Source: Linum tenue
Lineage: Eukaryota > Streptophyta > Magnoliopsida > Malpighiales > Linaceae
DNA: 64,000 bases
Assembly (NCBI GenBank): GCA_946122785.1
Contig: CAMGYJ010000008.1
Coordinates: 3,683,742 to 3,747,741 of the forward strand
Direction: 5' to 3'
Of the stretch, positions 28,587 to 39,237 are shown piece after piece; position 1 is the first letter of the stretch, and the number at the start of each line of letters is the position of its first letter. A program made the position numbers and the translations under genes. The notes beneath the pieces are model-generated. The model had not been told where the DNA came from. It was given only the letters and a program-made list of their open reading frames with translations, and ran no database searches.

Positions 28587-30977
28587 ATGATGTTGCTCAA
28601 GCTGGACATGGCAAAAGCATATGATAGGCAGGACTGGGATTTCCTCGAGGAAACTCTTACCTTGGCGGGAGTCCCTCACAACATGATCAAGATAATCACG
28701 AAGTGTGCCACTACGGTGGAAATGCAAGTTTTGTGGGAAGGTGGAGAAATCCAGAGATTCAAGCCAAGCAGAGGGCTCGGACAGGGATGTCCCCTTTCCC
28801 CTTACCTTTTTACTTTATGTGTTGAGAGATTAGGACACTGCATCTTAGAAGAAGTTAGAAAGTGGAACCCTTTGAGACTCTCCCCTGGAGGGCCTCACCT
28901 GTCTCACCTTTTTTCGCGAATGACCTTGTCCTTTTTGCTCAAGCTTCCCTGAAACAAGCAGATGTCATCAACAGATGTGTTGAGAGATTTTGCTTAGCTT
29001 CATGAGAGCTTGTAAGCAAGAAAAAATCCATGATTTTCTTCTCTAATAACACTAAGGATAGGGATAAGAAGAACATTTGTGATAGGTTAGACATTCAGTC
29101 TACCTTAGCTTAGGAAGATACCGTGGTGTTCCTGTTATCCATTCGAGGATAAATAGAAACACTTATAGATATATCATTGATAAAATTGACCATAAACTAT
29201 CTTCGTGGAAAGCCAGAACCCTCTCTTTAGCTGGAAGAGTGACCCTCGCCCTTTCTGTGCTAAATGCTACTCCTTCTTATGCCATGCAAACTACCTTGCT
29301 CCCTGCTTCTGTCTGTGACTTGATCGATAAAAAGATCAGATGGTTTGCTTGGGGCTCTAATGAAGACAAAAAGAAAGTTCACATGATTTACTGGGAGAAA
29401 GTGTGTAGACCTAAGAACCAAGGGGACCTAGGATTAAGAACTGCTAGGAGCTTGAATATGGCTTTCATGATCAAGCTTGCCTAACAAATCCTTAATAATG
29501 GTTCTGACCGTTGGGTGCAGGTGATGCAAGAAAAGTATTTCAATCATGTCGATGGGCAGATTGTGGCAATGAAAATGAGCAATCATTCCTCACTGTGGAA
29601 AGCTATCGTGAAGGCAATGCCCCTTATGAAGAGTGTGACCTGTTGGAGCATAAAAAATGGAAGAACAACCACTTTTTGGAATCACCCGTGGCTGGACCAT
29701 GATATCATTCACAGAGACCACATCATGCAGATTGCTGATCTGCAATAGGAGGACTCTTCTGTGGCGGAGTGGACTGATGATAATGAAGAGTGGAACTGGC
29801 AGAAGCTCCATGAATGGCTTCCCCCCAATATTATCTCTCTGATCGCTGGCATGGAGCCTCCAAAAAGTAGTATGGGAGAAGATAAGAACATTTGGGGCAC
29901 TGGGAAGGGATGGAAGATTCAGGCTGAAGTCAGCTTATAACCTCGCAGCTGACCAAGTGGACACAGAAGGAGAGACAATGTGGAAGAAACTCTGGAAGAG
30001 GAAAGGGCTAAGTCGTACAAAACACTTCCTCTGACTTGTGATGCATGACAGATTTCTCGCTAACAAGGAACGAGTCAAGAGGAAGATGATTACTGATGGT
30101 AATTACAGACAGCCACTGTAAAGACGTGGAGAAACAACATAACACATGCATCCTGAGAAAATGCAGTAAAAAAGCAGCTATTTGGGATAAGTTCAGTTCC
30201 AAAGTCAATTGCAAAAACAGGGACCTGCCTTTTAAGGAGTGGTTGTCAATCAATTTGAGTGATAAGACTCATAGTGTTGACTTTGGCCTTATTGTGTTGC
30301 ATCTACGGAAACAAAGAAATGAAGAGTGCATGGATGGGAAGGTGTATGTGGAAAAATTCCTCATCTGCAGAATTGAGGCCTGGTTCAAGATTTACAAAAT
30401 GGCACTGCAGAATGTGGAGAGAAGTTTCAGACCCCCTGTTGAGAAAAAAGAAGAACAGATTCGCTGGAGGCCTCCACCTTAGGGATGGGTACAAGTTCAT
30501 TTTGATGGCTCTGTCCTCTCTCCCTCAGGATTTGCAGCTGCTGGAGGCCTTATTCGCGACTTCTTGGGTAGATGTTGTACTGCATTCGCCTCCAATGTGG
30601 GTAAATGTTCGATTGCTGCTGCTGAGCTCAAAGGAGCAATTGTTGGTTTGCAGCTGGCTTGGGAGAAAGGCTATCGAAAAGTGCAGCTTAAGATGGACTC
30701 TACTATTACTATTGCTATCATTTGGGACCGCTCTGATGATGATCATCGACATGGATTACTGGAAAAACAAGTTAACCATCTTTTGGAACGTGATTGGGAC
30801 GTCGCTGTCTCACATGTGTACAGAGAAGGAAATCAGACTGCTGATTTTCTTGCTAATTTAGGCCATGGCCTGACTTTTGGAACACATCATGTTGATGTGT
30901 TGAACTTTGATCTTTGTAGATGGCTTGATTATGATGTAATGGGAATCTCCCAACCTCGAGTTATTAATATATGATGA
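28587..30977 (+). pseudogene. Decayed LINE: reverse transcriptase, linker and RNase H
   Basis: The order matches a plant L1-like ORF2. A reverse-transcriptase part has LDMAKAYDRQDW and SRGLGQGCPLSPYLF. Then, after a frame change, comes a degraded FADD box reading FAND (about 28913). The segment with SLAGRVTLALSVLNATPSY at about 29230-29480 is the usual post-RT region, followed by zinc-knuckle-region fragments broken by stops to about 29750. An intact RNase H domain occupies 30483-30974, with acidic positions in HFDGS, AAELKGA, KMDST and QTADFL. Several frameshifts and in-frame stops make it non-functional. The 5' part (endonuclease, early RT) is missing, as in typical 5'-truncated LINE insertions. 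Confidence 0.85.
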
Positions 30978-32079
30978 AGGCGCTCTTGCGTTTGTCTTCT
31001 TACAAATAAAAAACACTTCCTCCCTAACTTGAGGAACTAAAGTAGTATTTTGATTATTGCAATAAAGCATGCTTTAAGAGGGAGGTGGTTAGTTTGACAA
31101 ACCATTGTGGTCATAGTGCTGGAAACTGCATATAAACTTCCTTCAAATGTCCATACAAAAGAGCATTGATGTCATGTATACAAGCCAATGTGACTACTCT
31201 GATAAGTTAACGTATATTTATTTAGTTATGCATATTTACCTATGATTTGGGGATTATTTGTCTTTTTTATTATTTCAATTATTCTTGTTGGATTTGGAGT
31301 TCTTATAATAATTATTCATGTTTAATTGATGTTACTTGTTGGTTAGGAAGGTGAGTCGATTAGAAAAAGCAGATGGTGGAGGCCAACGGCTTAAGGCTAG
31401 AGGAAAAGAGATTTGGAAGAGGAAAACAAGCATTATGATAGGAGGAGGAGTTGCGCAGGAAGACATTTTGGCTCTCGGACCAGGTTGTGGATCGTTGACA
31501 ATGGTCGGAAGTAGGAGCACGAGCAGAATGGGCGTCAAACAGTGGACTCGGCCAAACATGATGGCCTCAAAGGTCATGGGATTGATTGCGCATGTAGACG
31601 AGATGGAAAATAGTGACACTAGTCTTCACGACTATGGCGAGGCACATAGGCCAGCAGGCTCAAGCGGTTGAGCTAGGGTGTTCATGCCAAAATTGGCCCA
31701 AACTGAGTGGTTGGAGAGGACGTATGCAACTTTTGCATTGGCAATGACTTGGCCCCAATTTTAAGAGGAACCATAAGATCGATTCGGGCCATATGAAGGA
31801 GCGTCTAGCCATGTAAAACATGCCAAGATTAAACAAATTGGATCGAGGAGACTTTGGTGGGATTATTATTGGAGGGTTTAAACAGAAAATTTATGATGTT
31901 GTTTGCATGTTTCCTCTAGAGACCGTGTGAGAGACGAATTGACTCACCAAGTTGAAGAATGAAGAGTTGACGAAACTTCAAACTGTGCAAAGAAATACTT
32001 CACGCATAGCTCAAGAACCAACATCTGCACCATTAGTTGTGCAAGCACACGTGGCTCGCTTCGCAATCCTATTGCTCGA
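30978..32079. mobile_element. Probable retroelement debris
   Basis: About 31336-31670 is one open frame rich in Lys/Arg/Gly without a recognised domain. Around 31860-32030 short frames broken by stops (GGFKQKIYDVV) loosely resemble a gag core. An AT-rich segment at about 31180-31360 resembles one at about 32605-32820, including TTTAATTRATGTTACTTG and a following GGTTAAGAA/GGTTAGGAA. These could be the remains of long terminal repeats, but the similarity is patchy. Confidence 0.35.
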
Positions 32080-32084
32080 AGGAT

Positions 32085-32413
32085 TGTAAGGAAGTGGTTA
32101 AGTATCATACATGGGGCTGTATAAGATCCAGCATAACCTTCTCCCAACAACTCGAGTTATTGGGAGCAACTGGTTTTTGACATGGTATCAGAGCTGGTTT
32201 GTCTATGAGGTCACGTGTTCAAGTCCTGACAACCCCCAATATTAATCATTGTCTTTCAAGCACATGGTATGGCGGGCATGTGCAAACTTCAAGTCGGCTT
32301 TCGTTTGAAGGGGCGTGTAAGAAAGTGGTTAAGTATCATACATGAGCCTGTATAAGATCCAACATAACCTTCTCCCAGCAACTCGAGTTATTGTGAGCAA
32401 CTTGTTCTTGACA
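32085..32413 (+). mobile_element. TRIM (terminal-repeat retrotransposon in miniature), 329 bp
   Basis: Two 98-bp direct terminal repeats, 32085-32182 and 32316-32413, start TGTAAG and end TTGACA and differ at only a handful of positions. Directly after the first is TGGTATCAGAGC (32183-32194), the primer-binding site complementary to the 3' end of plant initiator methionine tRNA. A purine-rich GAAGGGGCG precedes the second repeat. Flanks AGGAT and AAGAT agree at 4 of 5 bases, as expected for an aged 5-bp target duplication. The 121-bp interior has no coding capacity, which defines a TRIM. Confidence 0.88.
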
Positions 32414-32418
32414 AAGAT

Positions 32419-33290
32419 ATCATAAAAAGAGAATGGCATAGAAAAGGGTCAATGGGCTATGCTTCCATTGCGATGATCGAGAATGCTCAAGTGATGCTCA
32501 TAATTGGGAACCGCAAGGAGGAGGAAGAGGGAGATTTTGTCTTTGAGGATGACCAACCTTAAGGACAAAGTTGCGCTCAATGGTGATGATTGTCACATAC
32601 ATGAGTCGGTGTGACTAATATGATATTTTAGACGTATCTTTATTCTATTATTCATATTTACTTGTTATTTTCACATGATTTATCTTATTAATTTATTAAA
32701 TTTGTCTAGTTAGATTAGGATTTTTTTTATGAATGATTAGGATTTTTTATTGATAGTTGTTTTATGTTTAATTAATGTTACTTGTGGGTTAAGAAAGAAA
32801 ATTCTGTTAGAAAAAAGAGAGGGGAGAGGCTGACAGCCTAAGTAGGGATGGCAAAACTATATGTAACCGTGGATATCTGCCCGAATCCGGCCTAATTGGG
32901 TAGGTTAAAATCCGAACCTGAAGGACATTTAGTAGGTACGGGTAAAACCCGAACCCGAATATTATGGGTAATGGGTGGGCATGGTTTCTCTCTATCCAAC
33001 CCAAACCCACCCGATTATACACATGCATATGTATTTTGTCTAAAAATAATCATTATATTTCTCTAACATATTTTATATTTAGCATATAAATATAATATTT
33101 TTATGAAATTATGTTGTTTTAATTAATTTTCTTCATTCTAGTGAATTATTGTCATATTTTTCTTCTTATGTAATGTGTGAATATGTGTGAATGTTAACAT
33201 ATTGGTTGGAGATATGAAGAGAAATTATTACTCTTGGATAACCGTGGATACCCGAAACCCGAACGAGTATGAGCATAATTTTGATTTTCT
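32419..33290. other. Retroelement flank and hAT-like fragment
   Basis: About 32419-32830 continues the older element that hosts the TRIM. From 32842, TAGGGATGGCAAAA followed by repeated ATAACCGTGGATA and ACCCGAACCCGAA motifs looks like one end of a hAT-like element. No opposite end or duplicated flank was found before the LINE tail at 33290. Confidence 0.35.
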
Positions 33291-33295
33291 AACCC

Positions 33296-33700
33296 TTAAT
33301 TATTAACGAAACGAGTCGTCTGGACTCCAATTCGACCAAAATATAACCAGTAACCTAGGGTAGGGCTCGGTGAGTCGATAATATGAACTCCAACAAGTAA
33401 AGAATGGCCTACAGAGGCCAAGTAGCCAGCAACGTAGTTGCTCTCACGAAAAACGTGGATAATTTGAACTTCCCAATCCATGTGCAGCAGCCTTCTCGCC
33501 TCAGCTACGAGGACATGATGTGGATTGCGCTCTGGGACTGACTGGATAAGGTTGATCGCGACAGCAGAATCCGTCTGAACGACCAACTTGCGTAGCCCTT
33601 CATTCCAAGCCAAACGGAGGCCATGAACGATCCCTGCGAGCTCGGCGTGTGTAATTGACCCTCCACCCAAATTAACCGCAAAAGCCTTCAAAAACCTTCA
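33296..33700 (-). pseudogene. 5'-truncated LINE, RNase H domain only
   Basis: Reading on the minus strand, KAFAVNLGGGSITHAELAG runs through to a stop at 33296-33298. Acidic positions are seen in HAELAG and QTDSAV, but the last one is lost: HVFRESNYVAGYL has Gly where the sister copy at 1-378 has Asp (VADYL). Upstream of about 33700 the frame closes and homology stops, so this is a short 3' fragment. It belongs to the same lineage as the copy at the start of the window. Confidence 0.8.
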
Positions 33701-34374
33701 ATCATTCCCTCTGAGTGGTTACACAAATATTACATACATATTAATCGAATTGTAGGTTATCAACGTCTCTCATGTTAGCTACAACATCTCTAGAACCTCT
33801 CTAATCGACTTTGCTCTCCGCACTCCTTCCTCTTCCATATTTCTTCCCTAGAGAAATGACAAAAGAAATTAAACAAATAATCAACCCTAGACTCCCTTAC
33901 ATAGTTACACCCTTAACTGAAAAGCTACAGAAGCCAACGTACAAAGTCGAAATAAGATAACTTTATATGAAGCTCACGTGCAACACCAGGACCTCTCACG
34001 CCAATCTACCGACAGCCATCATTTGCAATTCATGAAACTGACCTAAAGTCTAAGACGTGAGAGAAGGAGGAAAACAATTGAAGACAATGACGAAGAATCG
34101 ATCCTCCCAAGGAATCTAAATGCACCCTCTGCAGAAGCAGGAAAATGAAGACCTCATAGTCACCTTCAGTAATCACCCTGACATTCGATAAAAAATTAAT
34201 CACATTGCGAATATGATGGTTGTCGGTTGATCGGGAGATATAGTAGTGCATTACGAGCTAATAGGAGCTCTACTAAGTACATGTTCGAAATACCTTGGTG
34301 ATGTGCCCCTAAGGTTAGACTAAACTACAAGCATCCCGATGAATAACAATGTCGAAATTTGATATTGATGATGG
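33701..34374. other. Intergenic DNA without recognised features
   Basis: Only short unconvincing open frames are seen on both strands. Confidence 0.4.
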
Positions 34375-34382
34375 ATGGGGGA

Positions 34383-34580
34383 CAATGGCGGATTCAGGAT
34401 TGGGTAGAGCACTGGGCCACATTGGAAAAAAGTAGAGAAGGCTGGGCCGTAACACGACAAACACTGGAACGAACACCTAAACGAACACCAAAAATCGAAA
34501 ATTTACACGTGCTATACTAGCTCTGGATCGAGGGAGGGCTGGGCCGCGGCCCGGGGGCGGCCCCCCTAGATCCGCCGCTG
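34383..34580. mobile_element. hAT MITE, 198 bp, 8-bp target duplication
   Basis: Ends read CAATGGCGGATTCAGG and, inverted at the right, CAGCGGCGGATCTAGG, the common plant hAT MITE terminus. The 8-bp ATGGGGGA flanks both sides (34375-34382 and 34581-34588). The interior has GGGCTGGGCCG motifs and no coding capacity. Confidence 0.85.
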
Positions 34581-34588
34581 ATGGGGGA

Positions 34589-34974
34589 TTGGATAGGGTG
34601 ACAACACTATCCAACCAACATGAAGTTAGGATTGTGATTACTTTTCATTAGCTAGGTTGACCTAGTGTAAAAACAATGAAAGAGTATAATAGTCATTGTG
34701 AATATTATGTTTAACTAATCAATAAAAAATAAAATAATTATAAATTCGGTTGTTGGACTTCGGCCATCGGTCGCCAGAATCTGGTCACCGGTCGCCAGAA
34801 TCCAGTCCACGGTTGTTAGGATATGTGGACTGTCACCGGAATATGCTTAAGATGAGTAGAATATACTCATCGTTGGCGAAATCTAGTCATCGGGGCCAAA
34901 ATATGCTTATCGATGCGGAATTCGATCAGTGATAGGCGTCGAAGTTTGGTCAACGGTCAACAATCACCGGATAT
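34589..34974. other. Intergenic DNA with short imperfect repeats
   Basis: Around 34750-34900 a GGTCGCCAGAATC-like motif and related CATCGG/ACCGG phrases recur several times. No gene is seen. Confidence 0.4.
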
Positions 34975-35440
34975 TGTGGTATGCATTGTGAGATTTATGG
35001 TTTGCTTTCTCATGTTTTTTGTATGCATTTTGTGGTATGCTTTATTGTGTTTGTGGTCTACATTAAGAAGTTTCTCGTGTGCTTTCGAAATATTTCTGGT
35101 TTGCTTTGTGGAGTTTCTGGTTTACTTTTTGTGGTTTGCTTTGTCGTGGTTGCGGTTTGCATTAGGAGGTTAATTTCTAGTGTGCTTATGAAATATTTGT
35201 GGTATGCTTTGTGGGGTTTCTGGTTTGTTTTAGAGAATTTGTGGTCTGCATTAGGAGGTTTCTGGTATGCTTTTTGTGGTTTGTTTTATCGTATTTCTGA
35301 TTTGCATTAGGATGTTTCTATTGCGTTTATGAAATATTTGTGGGGTTTTTGTATATTTTAGGAGATTTGTGGTCTGCATTAGAAAATTTCAGGTAAGTTT
35401 TTTGTGATTTGTTTTACTGTGGTCTCCATTTGGAAATTTC
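34975..35440. repeat. Degenerate minisatellite-like repeat
   Basis: A 100-140 base unit recurs about three to four times with heavy decay. Recurring phrases are TTTGTGGTATGCTTT, GAAATATTTGTGG, GGTCTGCATTAGGAGG and TTCTGGTTTG. Strong G+T bias on the plus strand is constant across the array. Confidence 0.65.
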
Positions 35441-36052
35441 AGTAGACAGACAAACTTAATACTGTGGAGTTACAAATCCAAGTCAGGGTGATGGCAACTT
35501 TGAATAGTTATTTTGATCGAAATCGAGTAGCAACAAAACTGGGGGCTTTTATAGCCTGTTGATTCCTTAAAACCTCGAAGATTCATGGTGGTTGAGGAAA
35601 ATCAACCCTTTCTTGAATCGTATCGCATATTCGCCTCGCATAGGTTACTTCATTAGACTCATAGATAAACCTCTCCTTCCCGGTTCCCTCCAATCAGCGA
35701 AGTCCCAAGACTGGAACAAACTCCTTCCAACTGCTAGGAGAGAAGCAGATCTTCCCCGCAGCAGCGTTGGACGTGTAGGTCGATGACAATGAGAGGCGTC
35801 GTCGTCACGAGATGTAACGACGGAGGAGGCCATCAACGAGGAGAATTGGCAGAGCCTGTTTCCAACGATGGAGGGAAGAAGCGTGGCGGGGGAGCTGGAG
35901 GAGAAACGAGATCGGCGGAGTTGCATGCATATCGGAATTTGGGGTCGGAGCGGAGGAGAAACGAGATTTGGTAGGTAGGGATGGGTAAATATCTTTTAAT
36001 TGATATTTCGTTGTTAGATATTATGTGAGTTTACCCTTTTATCCTTATTGCT
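35441..36052. other. Intergenic DNA
   Basis: Short GC-richer open frames at 35590-35970 show no known domain and overlap on both strands. I do not call a gene. Confidence 0.35.
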
Positions 36053-36060
36053 ACTATAAC

Positions 36061-37103
36061 TAGGGCTGGCAAATCGGTTGCCGGTTAGCGGTTAGCCGCC
36101 GGTTATAACCGAAAACCGGCCAAAACCGACTAACCGAAAACCGACAAAAACCGACCTCGGTCGGTGTTCGGATGCCCATCAGAGGGCTTCGGCTAGCCGA
36201 ATAACCGGGAATGATTAACCGCGGCTAACCGGATAACCGACCCTCACCGAAAATCCCCTTCTCCTATCCCAAAATTACAAAAACCCTTCACCCCAAATCA
36301 AATAAAAAAACCTAATCGTTTCCCCTTCTCCCCATCCCAAAATTGCAGAAACCCTTCTCCTCATCCCAGCCACAACCTCCTTCAACCTCATCTCCACTTT
36401 TTCTTCTTCCTCCCCCACAAAGAACTCCCCAAGCTTTGCTCACCTCGTCGGCTCGGTCTTATTACCTCCGCCGTTTCCCGAAACGCCGCCGGAGATGCTG
36501 CACTACCCGGACAACTACCGGACCATAGATTCGTCCATGGCGCTGACGATTTTGCTGCTGCTGACGGCCATCTTCTTCGTGGGTTTGTTCTCCCTGTACA
36601 TCCGCAGATTCTCCAGCGACGTCGCCGTAGCGGGGTCGTCGGCGGCGGAAGTCGGCAATCACTACCACCGCGGCAGCCAGAAGAAAGGGCTCGACCCGGA
36701 GGTGGTGAGGTCGCTGCCGGCGTACTGCTACAGGAAGGGCGGCGAGGGGAAGTATGATTTGGCGGAGTGCCATTTGCCTGTGTTTGGTGGAGGAAGGAAG
36801 GAGGAAGGAAGGAGAGAGAAGAAAGTGGTCTGTTGGAAAAGGAAGGAGAGAGGAGAAGATAAGGATTGAAATGAGTGGTTCAAAAATTTTGTTCTTTTAA
36901 TTTTTTTTTTTTTTTTGTATAAAAGGTAATTTTCTGGTTGGCCGGCTAATCGAGCCTAAAACCGATACCGACCGGTCGGTTGGCCGACTAACCGTGACTT
37001 CTCTCACGGTCGGTGGTCGGCAGGTATAGGGTGTGGCTCGGTTTAACCGATAACCGAATTTTCGGTTTTCGGTTAAACCGAAACCGACCGATTGCCACCC
37101 CTA
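36061..37103. mobile_element. Non-autonomous hAT element carrying an ATL gene fragment, 1043 bp
   Basis: The ends are TAGGGCTGGCAAATCGG and, at the right, CCGATTGCCACCCCTA, inverted copies with one base change and small spacing differences. The exact 8-bp duplication ACTATAAC is at 36053-36060 and 37104-37111. Dense CCGGTTA/TAACCGAAAACCG subterminal repeats occupy roughly 36080-36250 and 36940-37090. Between them lies GC-rich coding-like DNA with homology to an ATL RING-H2 gene (separate entry), unlike the element's own repeats. Exact ends and target duplication point to one insertion event carrying host sequence. Confidence 0.88.
36447..36867 (+). pseudogene. Captured ATL-type RING-H2 ubiquitin ligase gene fragment
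   Basis: From about 36470 the frame reads PFPETPPEMLHYPDNYRTID, then SSMALTILLLLTAIFFVGLF as a transmembrane helix, then SLYIRR. The ATL hallmark GLD motif follows as GLDPEVVRSLPAYCYRKG, then KYDLAEC. In ATL proteins the RING-H2 begins at that Cys (ECAVCL); here the next residues are HLPVFGGGRKEE and low-complexity Lys/Arg/Glu, so the RING finger is absent. The fragment therefore holds the N-terminus, membrane anchor and GLD region only. It could still be transcribed from within the element. The source gene is not in this window. Confidence 0.8.
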
Positions 37104-37487
37104 ACTATAACAACCATAAGGTTGTTGTTATTCTATCCGATCCGGAGGCTTATGTGTGTACAATGGTTATCCCTTTCTTACAGATCGAATGGACCTGGTT
37201 ACCACATGGCCGGCAGAGCTGACGGACTCGATTATTCGATTTACGTTACCCCTCCATCGGTAGTCGGCCAGTCGCCACCGGTCACCGTCGACGCTAAGAA
37301 TCCGAAATTGGGACACGCGAACCACGAGTACAAGGAAAAAAGAAAGTTTTTTTTATTTATATTTCACAATTAATTTGAAAAAAAATCCCACGGTGAGTAG
37401 TCAGCGATGACGTTGGTGACTGTGACGATTGCCGGTGAATCCAAGTCAAACCGGCCGCGGCCAGGTTTCTTGTTCCTATCTCCTCTC

Positions 37488-37497
37488 CTATAAATAA
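37488..37497 (+). promoter_or_regulatory. Probable TATA box of LigB gene
   Basis: CTATAAATAA lies about 100 bases upstream of the ATG at 37596, a normal distance for a plant TATA box with a short leader. Confidence 0.55.
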
Positions 37498-37595
37498 ATT
37501 TTGTCGACAGGAGATCGGATTGCACCAAGAACCAGCCTCCGATCTTCCCTGCACTCAAATCGATATCATCATCCACCTCAAAAAGAGAATCGGCA

Positions 37596-38869
37596 ATGGC
37601 AATAGCCGAGACTTTCTTCATATCGCACGGCTCCCCGACGCTCTCCATCGACGACTCTCTGCCGGCCAGGCATTTCTTGAAATCCTGGGAGCAGAAGGTA
37701 TACCAAAAGGAGAAACCCCAGGCGATCCTCATCATCTCCGCCCACTGGGACACCAAACTCCCTTCCGTCAACGTCGTTGATCGCAACGACACCATTCACG
37801 ACTTCTATGGCTTCCCCAAACAGATGTATGAGGTAACTATTCCCTTCTCTCTCTCGATCTCTTGCAATCCCTTTGATCCCTCGTCAACCGAGAATTGGTC
37901 TGTGATCGTTGAGAAATACTCAATTGTGTGCGATCTTAGGCTTAAGATTAGGGTCTCTGAGGGTATAGTGTAGATTAGAGAGGCTGGTGTGTGGAGGTTC
38001 TGTGTTTGATTTTTGATGGGTCTTGACATAGTTTAACCTCAACCAGGTAGTCTTGAAACTGAAGTTTCTGAATCTTCATGAACCTGGATAGAAGTTTCAA
38101 GTTTGCTTTGCTTATACTCGGCAAGAAAATGGGAAAAGCTTTGAATATTTTTTTTGTCAATTTGATTCTGATAATGCTAAGCTTGGGTTTTGGACGTTGG
38201 ATTACCAGCTGAGGTACACGCCACCAGGAGCGCCCAGATTGGCAAAGAGGGTAAAGGAGCTGCTGATCGGATCTGGGTTTGATGAAGTAGTGGAAGACAA
38301 GAAAAGAGGAGTGGATCATGGAGCTTGGGTGCCATTGATGCTCATGTATCCAGAGGCTGACATTCCAGTGTGTCAATTATCTGTTCAGTCTGACAGAGAC
38401 GGAACGTATCACTACAACATGGGCAAGGCATTGGCTCCATTGAGACAGGAAGGCGTGCTCATCATCGGCTCTGGCTCAGCTACTCACAATTTGAGAGCTC
38501 TGGGCAGTTCTGATAGCTCCATTGCTCCCTGGGCTCAGCAGTTTGATACTTGGCTTAAGGACTCCCTCATCGAAGGAAGGTAAAATCCAGAACAATGATC
38601 GAGCTTTGGAAAGTCGTTTACTGCACTTTCTTGATGGAATATGTTTCAACTTCCATATTCGTTTCGGGTTTTGCAGATATGAAGATGTGAATCACTACGA
38701 AGTAAAAGCGCCACACGCGAAGAAGGCTCATCCATGGCCAGAACACTTCTTTCCTCTTCATGTTGCAATGGGCGCTGCTGGTGACAGCTCCGAGGCCAAG
38801 CTTATCCACCAGAGCTGGAGTCTTGGCACACTTTCCTATTCCTCTTACCAGTTTACAGCAGCAGACTAG
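37596..38869 (+). CDS. LigB: Extradiol ring-cleavage dioxygenase, LigB/DODA family
   Basis: Exons 37596-37832, 38209-38579 and 38677-38869 join cleanly to 266 aa, matching plant LigB proteins of about 270 aa. The family uses non-haem Fe(II) to open aromatic rings; in betalain plants relatives make betalamic acid from L-DOPA. Metal and acid-base residues are visible: [10 protein letters not shown] near the start (His11), ISAHWD at 48-52, DHGAWVPL after the second splice, and [12 protein letters not shown]. The last motif (SATHNL) is of the general LigB type rather than the betalain-specific version, so a role in betalain synthesis is unlikely. The physiological substrate in non-betalain plants is not settled. 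No break or missing key residue is seen. Confidence 0.93.
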
Positions 38870-39237
38870 TGACTAGCCAGTCCACTCTTGCTTGCTTGGT
38901 TTATGTTTGTTTGGCCAATTTGTATTATGTAACCTAAGAACCTTGTGAAATCTGTGTGTAAACTGTAGTCCATTTGTGCGTGTGAATGGATCTATAGCAA
39001 CTTTTCGTTCTTCTCTCGTATAGACATAAATTGTGAGAGGTCCAAACTTTTGAGTTTCCACTGTGAGTTCTGTTTGTAAACTAAAGCAGCTTGTTGTAAT
39101 GACACTTTTGGTTTCACAGATGACATATCTTGAATAAAGATTATAACTTCATAGCTCACTAACATTTTGCAGCACATGTTTGGAAGAAAAGAAGAGAAGA
39201 GTATGTATGCCCTTTGCTACTGCTAGGCTTTCAAGTT
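38870..39237. other. Convergent 3' flanks of LigB and the minus-strand serpin
   Basis: An AATAAA at about 39133 is a possible poly(A) signal for LigB. Nothing else is seen. Confidence 0.4.

Noticed and set aside
30096..30482. Open frame of 128 codons before the LINE RNase H
   Set aside because: It belongs to the LINE linker region between the reverse transcriptase and RNase H, not to a separate gene.
32183..32194. Possible tRNA gene fragment (TGGTATCAGAGC)
   Set aside because: The surroundings cannot fold as a tRNA; the 12-mer follows a terminal repeat exactly where a retroelement primer site belongs.
35592..35974. Small candidate genes on both strands
   Set aside because: Overlapping short frames, no domain, no splice or promoter support.
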